24,755 nt of DNA from Phytophthora quininea (taxonomy: Eukaryota > Oomycota > Peronosporomycetes > Peronosporales > Peronosporaceae): assembly GCA_011947345.1 (NCBI GenBank), contig JAAVTG010000908.1:1-24755 (forward strand), in the 5' to 3' direction. Position 1 is the stretch's first letter, and the number at the start of each line of letters is the position of its first letter. The translations under genes and the position numbers were made by a program. Below, in pieces: positions 1 to 7,994 of this stretch. The notes under the pieces are model-generated. The model saw only the letters and a program-made list of their open reading frames with translations. It was not told the DNA's origin and did not search any database.

Positions 1-262
1 GAATGACCGTCACGCTGGATTTGACAGCAGCCCTGCTTGGTGCGCGCGTCCTGCACCGTCGGAAGCCATACAAACTCCAAGTGCGTCAACCTGCTCTCGC
101 TCTGCACGCGCGCCAGCACGCGCTCGGGCCGAGCGAGCGAATGGGACGGCCGCGAGCCACGCGCTCTGCCTGCCTGTCCTCGCGGCTTGACCTTGACTCG
201 CTCCGGACGCCGCGTTGACAAGCGCCTTGGCACAAGTCACACATTCGGGCGGGCTGCAACGA

Positions 263-278
263 GCTTCATTCCTGAATC
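263..278 (+). promoter_or_regulatory. Candidate oomycete initiator (Inr) element
   Basis: The sequence gcttcattcctgaatc resembles the published oomycete initiator consensus GCTCATTYYNCAWTTT, with mismatches and one extra base. It lies about 60 bp upstream of the ATG at 335, a usual 5' leader length for oomycetes. It is copied in the other repeat arm. No transcript data support it. Confidence 0.35.
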
Positions 279-334
279 GGCGCCGTCGAGCTAACGCGCG
301 CTGATCAACCGAACACACACACATTGCCGCCGCC

Positions 335-1303
335 ATGAGCAAGACGGACATTAGCTTCCTGCTGAACCCGCAGCCGACTGCCGCGTTCGGCGTGTCGGTG
401 CATGCGCCGCCGCCGATGTCGCCGCCCGTGGGGCTGCAGCGCCTGGCCGCCATGGCGCAGAGTCCCGACGCGACGGCCACGTCGTCGCTGCTGCTGCTGC
501 GGTCGTGCATCGCGCCGCTGGACAAGATGGTCGGCGGCGGCGGTTGCTGCAGCATCAGCAGCACTAGAAGAACGCCTGCGGTGCCGACGCTGTCTTTGGC
601 GGCGCTGTGCGAGGCCAGCAGCGCCAGCAGCTACAGCAGCAGCGGCGAAGACGACGACGAGGACATGGAGGAGGAGGAAATGACACCACCGCCGCCGCAG
701 CAGCCCGTGGCCGTGACGGCCGCCGCAACGGAGACCGCGGTGGCTGCTGCTGCCACGCCAACTTCAACTGCTGCAGCTTCGACCGGCGCGACCGCTACTG
801 CTGCTACTGCCGGCACCGTCGCCAAGTCCAAGTCCAAGACCACCGCGACCGGTAAGCCCAAAGCCAAGCGCGTGCGCGTCCGCAAGAACCGCACGCCGCC
901 GTGCCAGGTGGACGGCTGCAAGAACATCGCGGTGTCCCGCGGCTGCTGCGTGCGCCACGGCGGCGGGTCTCGCTGCACGGTGGCCGGGTGCCCGAACCGC
1001 GCCAAGCTGTACAAGCGGTGCTTCCAGCACGGCGGCTTCAAGACGTGCAAGACGGAGGGCTGCAGCAAGAAGGCGAAGCGGTACGGGCACTGCTGGTCGC
1101 ACGGCGGTGGGCGCATCTGCGAGGTGCCGGACTGCAACAAGGTGTCGACGCAGGGCGGTCTGTGCTGGGCGCACGGCGGTGGCAACCGCTGCAAGCTGGA
1201 GGGCTGCAGTCGGCGGTCGTACCAGAAGTACGGCTACTACTGCGTGGACCACGCGTCGCTGAGCAAGCTGGACGCGGGCGCCGCCGCTCTGACCGAGGCG
1301 TGA
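335..1303 (+). CDS. WRKY19-like CCCH-repeat protein, inverted-repeat copy 1
   Basis: Complete 322-residue ORF starting MSKTDISFLLNP; the start matches the shared N-terminus of the six paralogues in the window. Residues 190-306 hold five tandem zinc-ligand units: four C-x4-C-x9-C-x2-H and a last C-x4-C-x11-C-x2-H, joined by five-residue GG-rich linkers (24-residue period). The middle has a Ser-rich and acidic stretch (about 96-118), then an Ala/Thr-rich low-complexity linker (about 125-165) longer than in the other paralogues, then a Lys/Arg patch (about 168-187) that could be a nuclear localisation signal. Oomycete annotations call this family 'WRKY transcription factor 19-like' because similar Cys/His repeats precede the WRKY domain in Arabidopsis WRKY19, but no WRKYGQK motif is present here. 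Nucleic-acid or protein binding in the nucleus is inferred from the fold type only. The ORF is intact and a near-identical mirror copy lies at 2583-3548. Confidence 0.92.
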   Translation: MSKTDISFLLNPQPTAAFGVSVHAPPPMSPPVGLQRLAAMAQSPDATATSSLLLLRSCIAPLDKMVGGGGCCSISSTRRTPAVPTLSLAALCEASSASSYSSSGEDDDEDMEEEEMTPPPPQQPVAVTAAATETAVAAAATPTSTAAASTGATATAATAGTVAKSKSKTTATGKPKAKRVRVRKNRTPPCQVDGCKNIAVSRGCCVRHGGGSRCTVAGCPNRAKLYKRCFQHGGFKTCKTEGCSKKAKRYGHCWSHGGGRICEVPDCNKVSTQGGLCWAHGGGNRCKLEGCSRRSYQKYGYYCVDHASLSKLDAGAAALTEA

Positions 1304-1476
1304 ACGGATGGAGAGGCCAGGCACAATAGTGTTGTTACGACGGAGGTGTACAGTGTAGGAGAAGTGACTTATTTAACGCGTGAGGGCGATTCCACATGAT
1401 GTTCACTATGAAATTCTTGTTGTCTTCAACATGTACCCCACAACGTACCCCATCCGTACCCCTACTCGCTTTTGGA

Positions 1477-2415
1477 ATGTCCCGCTCGGTGGTGCTGGTG
1501 ACGGGGGCTTCGCGTGGCTTCGGCCGCTCCGCTGGACTTCGTGCGTCTGCTAAAGGTTCCAACCTCGATCTGGTACGTCTGTCCTTCCCTCAACTCTCTT
1601 TCCGTTCTTTGCTGACCTCCGTATCACTCTTAGCACTTGTGGGCCCGTTGCGAGCGATCTCAAGGAAACGGAGCGTCTAGCACGAGAGGAATGGGCGAAA
1701 CCAGCTGCTTCCGACGCTTCGGACGCCGGCGAGGCCCACGCGGGAGAGCTGCGGTGCTTCCTGACCACGGTGGACCTGAGTAACCCTCTGGATTACACTG
1801 CCAAAGTGGATGGCGTGCTACTCCAGCTGCAAGCAGAGCAATACGACCGAGTCTACCTGGTGCACAACGCTGGATCATTGGGACAGCTCGGTCTGGCGCA
1901 GGAGTGCGCGTCCTCGCCGATGGAATTGGCCCAGTACCTGGAGCTCAATGTGACGTCGGTGGTGTGGCTCAACAAGCGCTTCCTGGACGTCTTTGGCGCC
2001 TCCAGGAAGAGATTTTAGCCGCGACTTCAGTTGCAGGAGAAGGACCTGAGCTAGTGATCGTGAACATCACGTCGCTGTGCGGCATCGAGCCGTTCAAGAC
2101 CCACGTGATGTACTGCACGGGCAAAGCGGCACGAGAGATGAACCACCGCGTGATTGCAGCGGCAGAATGCAGCTGGCAAAGTGCGCGTGCTGTCGTACTC
2201 GCCGGGCCCCATGGATACGGACATGCAGAGGACGATCCGAGTCGCCACGTGTGGACCCAGAGCTGAGAAAGCAGTTTGAAGACTTGAAAACGCAGGGAAC
2301 GCTCATTCCTCCTGCAAAGTCTTCTCACCGCGGTGTGGCGCTAGCTATCAGCAGCGAATATGAGAACGGTGCTCACGTCGACTACTATGACCTGGACACT
2401 CCGACAAAGCAGTAG
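1477..2415 (+). pseudogene. SPR: Sepiapterin reductase-like SDR, frameshifted, in the repeat spacer
   Basis: Fragments in three frames together cover a short-chain dehydrogenase/reductase closely resembling animal sepiapterin reductase, the NADPH enzyme of tetrahydrobiopterin synthesis. Seen: the N-terminal nucleotide-binding motif LVTGASRGFGR just after an ATG at 1477; a middle frame (about 1687-2018) with DRVYLVHNAGSLG and LNVTSVVWLNK; a next frame with VNITSLCG, then the catalytic Y-x3-K in MYCTGKAAREM; then SPGPMDTDM; and a last frame ending GAHVDYYD before TAG at 2413. A probable intron (gtacgt...cttag, about 1573-1634) lies near the N-terminus. At least four or five small indels separate the pieces, for example near 1524, 1554, 1989, 2178 and 2236, so no continuous product is possible as read. 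It could be a true pseudogene or an intact gene with poor consensus. The family assignment is firm; the inactivity is less so. Confidence 0.82.
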
Positions 2416-2582
2416 CGTCGTGCAGCAATCTTCTGAAAACAATACAGGTGAAGAAAACACTTCGCTTGTCAATATTCAACAGATTTCGATGTGGAATCGC
2501 CCTCACGCGTTAAATAAGTCACTTCTCCTACACTGTACACCTCCGTCGTAACAACACTATTGTGCCTGGCCTCTCCATCCGT

Positions 2583-3548
2583 TCACGCCTCGGTCAGAGC
2601 GGCGGCGCCCGCGTCCAGCTTGCTCAGCGACGCGTGGTCCACGCAGTAGTAGCCGTACTTCTGGTACGACCGCCGACTGCAGCCCTCCAGCTTGCAGCGG
2701 TTGCCACCGCCGTGCGCCCAGCACAGACCGCCCTGCGTCGACACCTTGTTGCAGTCCGGCACCTCGCAGATGCGCCCGCCGCCGTGCGACCAGCAGTGCC
2801 CGTACCGCTTCGCCTTCTTGCTGCAGCCCTCCGTCTTGCACGTCTTGAAGCCGCCGTGCTGGAAGCACCGCTTGTACAGCTTGGCGCGGTTCGGGCACCC
2901 GGCCACCGTGCAGCGAGACCCGCCGCCGTGGCGCACGCAGCAGCCGCGGGACACCGCGATGTTCTTGCAGCCGTCCACCTGGCACGGCGGCGTGCGGTTC
3001 TTGCGGACGCGCACGCGCTTGGCTTTGGGCTTACCGGTCGCGGTGGTCTTGGACTTGGACTTGGCGACGGTGCCGGCAGTAGCAGCAGTAGCGGTCGCGC
3101 CGGTCGAAGCTGCAGCAGTTGAAGTTGGCGTGGCAGCAGCAGCCACCGCGGTCTCCGTTGCGGCGGCCGTCACGGCCACGGGCTGCTGCGGCGGCGGTGG
3201 TGTCATTTCCTCCTCCTCCATGTCCTCGTCGTCGTCTTCGCCGCTGCTGCTGTAGCTGCTGGCGCTGCTGGCCTCGCACAGCGCCGCCAAAGACAGCGTC
3301 GGCACCGCAGGCGTTCTTCTAGTGCTGTTGCTGCAGCAACTGCCGCTGCCGACCATCTTGTCCAGCGGCGCGATGCACGACCGCAGCAGCAGCAGCGACG
3401 ACGTGGCCGTCGCGTCGGGACTCTGCGCCATGGCGGCCAGGCGCTGCAGCCCCACGGGCGGCGACATCGGCGGCGGCGCATGCACCGACACGCCGAACGC
3501 GGCCGTCGGCTGCGGGTTCAGCAGGAAGCTAATGTCCGTCTTGCTCAT
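2583..3548 (-). CDS. WRKY19-like CCCH-repeat protein, inverted-repeat copy 2
   Basis: Complete 321-residue ORF on the minus strand, convergent with the copy at 335-1303. The proteins agree at every residue I compared except a short Gly/Ser segment near residues 68-75 (GGGGCCSISS in copy 1, GSGSCCSNS here), which is one codon shorter in this copy. Outside that segment I saw at least one silent base change in the CCCH region. All five C-x4-C-x(9-11)-C-x2-H units, the FLLNP N-terminus and the basic patch are intact. Both members of the pair therefore look functional. The 3' ends face each other across the sepiapterin reductase spacer, so read-through from either gene would make RNA complementary to the other. 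Confidence 0.92.
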   Translation of the reverse strand: MSKTDISFLLNPQPTAAFGVSVHAPPPMSPPVGLQRLAAMAQSPDATATSSLLLLRSCIAPLDKMVGSGSCCSNSTRRTPAVPTLSLAALCEASSASSYSSSGEDDDEDMEEEEMTPPPPQQPVAVTAAATETAVAAAATPTSTAAASTGATATAATAGTVAKSKSKTTATGKPKAKRVRVRKNRTPPCQVDGCKNIAVSRGCCVRHGGGSRCTVAGCPNRAKLYKRCFQHGGFKTCKTEGCSKKAKRYGHCWSHGGGRICEVPDCNKVSTQGGLCWAHGGGNRCKLEGCSRRSYQKYGYYCVDHASLSKLDAGAAALTEA

Positions 3549-3601
3549 GGCGGCGGCAATGTGTGTGTCGGTTGATCAGCGCGCGCTAGCTCGACGGCGC
3601 C

Positions 3602-3617
3602 GATTCAGGAATGAAGC
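3602..3617 (-). promoter_or_regulatory. Candidate oomycete initiator, mirror of 263-278
   Basis: This is the reverse-complement copy of the initiator-like motif in the other arm, about 54 bp upstream of the ATG at 3548. The evidence is the same weak match to the oomycete Inr consensus. Confidence 0.33.
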
Positions 3618-3874
3618 TCGTTGCAGCCCGCCCGAATGTGTGACTTGTGCCAAGGCGCTTGTCAACGCGGCGTCCGGAGCGAGTCAAGGTCAAGCCGCGA
3701 GGACAGGCAGGCAGAGCGCGTGGCTCGCGGCCATTCTCGCTCTCGGCCCGAGCGCGTGCTGGCGCGCGTGCAGAGTGAGAGCAGGTCGACGCACTTGGAG
3801 TTTGTATGGCTTCCGACGGTGCAGGACACGCGCACCAAGCAGGGCTGCTGTCAAATCCAGCGTGACGGTCATTC

Positions 3875-5331
3875 CGGCCGGGCTGGCTAGAGCGGGGTGA
3901 GCACGGAGACTAAAGCGGGATCACTTGCGTCGGTAGACGTCTGCGTCTATCGATCGAGACGACTAAATTGGACCGGTAAATCGCAGTGCGGCCGCCGGTA
4001 AACCCGGGTTCGGGTGGTGTGGCCATCGCCGCCCCGTCCCACTCCTTGCAGCGTATCTGTTCGAGGCGCGCTTACAAACGGCAAGTCAACGGCCGTTGCG
4101 GTGGTGGGGCCCACCAAGCAGCAGGCCGCCGCCCAATCAGCGCCTTCTGGTGGTGCGTGGCAGGCGGCCAGCACGCGCCTTCAAGAGCTGCAGACCAGGG
4201 CCGCGATCGGCTCACCGAGCCGTCTTGGCGTCGGTCGTCGTCGTGCGAAAGCGCGTGCCCCTGGAATCCGGGAACCCGGCCTGGAAACATGGGGCCTGCA
4301 CACGTCACACACGCGGCCGGCCAATGAGTGCCACGGCCGCCACACTCTTTTGTGCGGCGCACGCGCCTGCGTCGCTGCTGGCATAGTGGAGGCGAGTGAA
4401 CTCTGCTGCGGTAGCGTTGACACGCAGGCCAAAGGGCGTCGCCGCGCGGCCCGCACCGACGTCAGACGCGGAGAAGGGCCTGGGAGAATGGTCTGGGAGC
4501 TCCACACGCAGCATGCTGCTGTCGCTTTGACCGCTGCTGGCAGGCAAGGCGGCTTCAGCTGTACTGAGTGCTGACTGGACACCGACGGCAAGAATCGCCG
4601 CGTCTTGCAGTGGGGTGCTGTTCAATAGCAACCGTTTCCGGCTTCGTGGAGACTGCTTCCGTGCGAGAACGAGACGGCAACTGGTTCAATGCGGCGGAGG
4701 TATCCTGCTGGCGGGAATGTGGTCGAGTAGTCAGTTGAGGTAGGAGCTGCGCTTCGCTGGCGTGTATTTTGGCCGATTGCTGCCGTTCTGATGGTGCAAG
4801 GCAATGCTTAGTGGAATTCGGGGACTAGTACTTTCATGCGTCGGTTGCCTTCGTGTGTCTCGCCCAAGCGGCCGAAGCTGCACCCGCTTTGTGATGACAT
4901 CAATTACATCGACGTCCTGGTCGAGAAAGGACCAAAATGCCGCGCCAAGGCCCAGCTTCACTGCTCATACGCTCTACAGCGAGGATTGCCACCACTCCGT
5001 TCAACGTCGTCCGCAGCGAGGACTTTGCGGCTCCCAGTTAGGCGAAGTTCTTGAACACAACAGCAAAAGTGGTGCTCGTATCGACCAAAGCTGTGGAAAG
5101 TGACGGAGGCCGGCGATGTCAACGTAGCTATTCGACTGCAAAGACCCCCAAATCGCGAGAACATTGCCGCTGGAGACTCGATCCCTGATCCACGGCTAGC
5201 ACCAGCAATAGCTCAGTTGGCGAAATGCCAGGCAAGCGACGAGCGGCAAGAAGGATGAAATTGCGGTAGTTGGCATGTCAAATGCACCTCGAGACGCCGA
5301 AAGCAAGCCGGATTTCGAACTGTAGTAGGCT
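3875..5331. other. Non-coding stretch with possible decayed coding fragments
   Basis: I see no convincing gene. Between 4014 and 4591 both strands carry GC-driven open frames with no recognisable motifs. CCAAT-type boxes occur at 4132 (ccaatcag) and 4320, and a CCAAGCAG (CTGCTTGG on the minus strand) at 4114-4121. At about 4836-5150 plus-strand frames read like decayed protein (PKRPKLHPLCDDINYIDVL, then FNVVRSEDFAAPS and FLNTTAKVVLVSTKAVE in another frame with stops); I do not recognise the source. A tRNA-like agctcagttgg at 5211 is not part of a tRNA. Confidence 0.5.
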
Positions 5332-5843
5332 TCACTGACGATTTTCTCGTAGCGACAGCTCGGCAATGGAAAAATCTGTCTCGCGGTGCTCAGTGAGCAT
5401 CAAAATCTTCATGCCAACGGCGTCATGAATACTGTACGTACGGGTCTTCTTCCGACCTCGAGAAGCCGCTTGGCCCATGCGATCGCGAATATGAGGCTGC
5501 AGCACCAGCACATGAATCTCACCAGTCGGGGAAGGCGGCGGCATTTTGTTCTTCGTGCCACTTGTCAACAGAGATGATCGATAGGAATCGCTCCTGCTCC
5601 ATCATCGTCCTGACGTCCTCGGGTCTCTCCATTCTCCAGCTCCAGAGCAGCCGGCCCGTCATCTGCTAGCCACGAGTCGTCCTTCTCGGCCAAGAAGAGA
5701 TCCATCATGCTTGGTTCGCCCTGGAGGCGTCTGTACTCTTTGGCAATCGCGTCCTTCAAGAGGAGTACCATATATCTGCCCTCGAAGGTCACGGGGAACG
5801 CGCTCTCGACCTCTCCAACCACCGCGCACATCAGACTCGGCAT
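5332..5843 (-). pseudogene. Crinkler (CRN) effector N-terminal relic
   Basis: Starting from an ATG at 5843, the minus strand encodes a protein resembling the CRN N-terminus: a short hydrophobic start followed by VVGEVESAFPV, a KDAI segment, and the diagnostic LFLAK-type motif, here LFLAE, followed by KDDSWLADDGPAALELE. Two frame changes follow. One falls just after LENGE, near 5625. The next frame carries MMEQERFLSIISVDKWHEEQN, typical of the DWL region. Another change precedes PTGEIHVLVLQP, a variant of the HVLVxxP motif that ends the CRN N-terminal module. The frame ends at a stop at 5332. No CRN C-terminal domain was recognised downstream. CRNs are cytoplasmic host-targeted effectors of oomycetes. 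This copy is broken at least twice and has no complete product; LFLAE itself is a departure from the usual LFLAK. Confidence 0.72.
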
Positions 5844-5916
5844 CTTCATCAAAGGCCTTCTCGGAAAGTTGACCAAAAGCCATCAACTATGCCGCGAGTT
5901 GATTCGACTAACCATG

Positions 5917-6780
5917 TTACCACAGAAAATGAACGGATTCGCCCTCATCGCAGCAGTCAACGACAATCAATGTACTTGACTTGTGAGGTTGAAGTTGTAG
6001 GTCGTTGTCGTTTTGGGGCTTGCCGAAATGCACCGCGTACCAGAGCCCCACCTCAATGTGTCCGCTGTTGCAGGGCGAAAAGTAGACGGAAGGGTTACAG
6101 CAGTAGTCCGAGTGCGTCCGGATGAATTCCAGCAGACCAACGTTCCCGCTTCGAGCGGCGTTGAGCTCGCAGCCAGAGTAGAGCGGTTGTTTGGCGTGGA
6201 AGAAGAGCCACTTGACGACAGCAAGACGACCTCCACTGACTGCCGCCTTCATGAGTTTGTGAGGCCATTCGGCTGGAAAACGTTTGTCCAGACACTGCAT
6301 CACGTGGAGGTGGCTTTGCCCAGCAGCCGCGTATATTGCACTATTGAAGCGCCAAGTTCTGTGTCTGGGATGACGCAGGATGCGCTTAACCTACTTGGTG
6401 GCTTCTAGTTATTGGGGAAGTTGGCTTTCAGCCACCTCATGAATTCAAAATGACCATTTCTCATTGCATTGCTCGTGGCACTTTAGAACCTTTGCTAAAA
6501 CTTTCAGTGGGGTTATCACGAAACCAGCCCTCGCCAGGACGACCTGTAAGTGGCTTTGTCCCGCAGCGTTATCCATGAGGTTGATGGAGAAGCCTGCCTT
6601 TTGCCTTCCGCGCAGTCACTGCAAGACGACGAGGTCTCCGTTATTGTGCCAATCCTCACTTTGCCCCAGCTGATTAAGCCGAACGGAAAGTTTCTACATG
6701 ACCATTTCGCCACGATGTTTTTAACATCGTGTTTGACAAGATTCCAATGCTGCGTTGCTGTCGCCGGTACGTTGTTGTAG
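5917..6780 (-). pseudogene. Oomycete-type ankyrin-repeat gene relic
   Basis: Minus-strand fragments in several frames carry ankyrin-like units typical of the large oomycete ankyrin families, in which units read roughly A-x-x-GHLEVVKWL. From upstream to downstream: MDNAAGQSHLQVV (about 6540-6580), AMRNGHFEFMRWLKANFP ending in a stop (about 6430-6480), AIYAAAGQSHLHVMQCL (about 6290-6345), then the longest open piece (6303 down to 5917) with AAVSGGRLAVVKWLFFHAK, NAARSGNVGLLEF and CNSGHIEVGLWYAVHF. Stops and frame changes between units rule out a continuous protein as read. The relic lies about 75 bp upstream of the CRN relic on the same strand, so the two may have formed one locus or be independent debris. 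Cytosolic protein-protein interaction is the generic role of such repeats. Confidence 0.6.
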
Positions 6781-7994
6781 AGCGGTCGAACCGGAGGCTA
6801 GACGCGCACAGTTAATGCTACATGCACGCAGTTTCACGCGCTGGAAGCAGACACGCACAGCCCGCGGCCGTCGTCCGACGACAGCCTATTGCGCGTCCTA
6901 GACACCACAATAATGCGTCAAAGCACACGGAGCGCTTTGCCAGAGCATTCTGCATGCGGGTGAGCACTGTCGGAATCTCGCCGACTGAATCGCGTCCCTC
7001 TTGCATTGTTTCGACCGAACCAACCTCGTCCTGCTCTGTTGGCTCGCCCCAAGAAAGGTTGTAGAAAACTATGTATATTTTGCATCACGAGGAGCATTAA
7101 ACACATACAAACGTTGTCCCAATGCGGAAAGAAGCACGCATGGAGCTTGGGCGGCAAAAATGCAATGGGGCTGATAAAAAGCATCGTTGCGTGCGTGCGA
7201 TGCTAGCTGTGCGGGATCCGTTAACGAGCTCGTCGAGAAGGACGCATCAGCTTCGAAAGGACGTGATGCAACACCTTCAAGAGCGACCTCAGCAGCTCGA
7301 ACTCGATGAAGTCGACGTTCCTGGTGAGCCGAGCCGCCGACGGGAACCGCCAGCACGAGTGTATCGCAGGGGTCGATGGTGCTGCATAGGACCGCACCGC
7401 CGGATTTCCGGGTTGAAGCGGGATCTGTGCAATCAAGCACGGTGTGCCCTCCAAGCAGCAGGCCCTACGCGCCGACAGATAGCCGATGACAGCCAAGCGC
7501 TCGGATGGTGTCGTCGTCTTGAGCCGCGCAGAGCAAATCGCGCCTGCGCTTCTCGTTAAATCTGCGCGACGGCGATGCGTGAGCGCGCACGCAACAACAA
7601 GAAACCGCACTCGCCTCGACGTTGCCGTCGCCGGTGGGGTGCATGTCGGTAGTACACGCGCTGTAAAAGCCGTCGAGCTCGAGCAAGTGCTATATAGTGC
7701 TGCGAAGCTGGTGGCAAGCAACGCTCCTACTGCGGCCACCACACGGCCATTCCCAGACCGGATCTCTCTGCAGGCGCTATTGTTGAGTGAAACCCACCAA
7801 CGATCTCGAAAAGCGTGCCGGATTCAATCCCGGACACGCAGAGCTCATTTTCGACGTTTCTCGGCAGGAGCTCGGTCTCCTTTGTAGCCAAGTTGCTTGG
7901 CTTTGTCGGACCAAGCTGCGCACGGCGTCGCTGGAGTTGCTCAGATCCCAATCTGCCATCGACTCGACAGACAGACGCCACCAAGACAACCACA
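6781..7994. other. Intergenic region upstream of the third CCCH-repeat gene; one doubtful ORF
   Basis: No supported gene. The minus strand at 7221-7742 has a 173-codon open frame with a protein-like end (RNVDFIEFELLRSLLKVLHH) but it opens at GTG and matches no family I know; the plus strand at 7122-7559 overlaps it with an ATG-started frame of 145 codons. A CTGCTTGG motif on the minus strand (7451-7458) lies within ccctccaagcag, a 12-mer also found upstream of the last CCCH-repeat gene at 15146-15157. A TATA-like tatatag occurs near 7691. Confidence 0.4.
7843..7858 (+). promoter_or_regulatory. Candidate oomycete initiator element
   Basis: gctcattttcgacgtt matches the first ten positions of the oomycete Inr consensus GCTCATTYYNCAWTTT and most of the rest. 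It lies about 140 bp upstream of the ATG at 7995. It is the best Inr match I found in the window. Confidence 0.45.

Larger units (their letters stand above)
1..1397. repeat. Left arm of large inverted repeat (continues past window start)
   Basis: This segment reappears in reverse complement at 2489-3874. The inner edge is sharp: the last shared bases are ...gcgattccacat, ending at 1397 and mirrored from 2489. The outer edge cannot be seen because the repeat is already in progress at base 1. Differences between arms are few: small indels in the promoter part (around 138-155 and in the CA run near 310-325), a one-codon length difference and some substitutions around 530-556, and scattered single substitutions. 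Each arm carries a promoter, a full CCCH-repeat gene and about 94 bp of 3' sequence. Confidence 0.95.
2489..3874. repeat. Right arm of large inverted repeat
   Basis: Reverse complement of 1-1397, starting atgtggaatcgccc at 2489 and still matching at gcgtgacggtcattc, which ends at 3874 opposite base 1. The spacer between the arms is 1398-2488 (1091 bp). Since the left arm is cut by the window start, the true arm may be longer than 1.4 kb only if sequence past 3874 also matches what lies left of the window. Confidence 0.95.

Noticed and set aside
335..1303. True WRKY transcription factor
   Set aside because: No WRKYGQK-type DNA-binding motif exists in any of the seven proteins; the name rests only on similar Cys/His repeats.
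1..3874. Inverted repeat as a transposon with terminal repeats
   Set aside because: The arms are gene copies with promoters, no transposase or integrase lies in the spacer and no target-site duplication is visible, so a segmental inverted duplication is the better reading.
4014..4591. Overlapping 186- and 136-codon ORFs on opposite strands
   Set aside because: GC-driven open frames with no motif, no matching start context and no codon-pattern support; treated as non-coding.
5209..5230. agctcagttggcgaaatgcc resembles a tRNA D-arm
   Set aside because: No anticodon arm, T-arm with GTTCRANNC or matching acceptor stem follows within tRNA distance.
7221..7742. 173-codon minus-strand ORF before gene 3
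   Set aside because: Opens at GTG rather than ATG and matches no family; kept only as a remark on the intergenic region.
7824..7843. gtgccggattcaatcccgg resembles a tRNA T-arm or SINE box B
   Set aside because: No box A or tRNA body upstream; it lies in the promoter of gene 3 and may be only a short palindrome.
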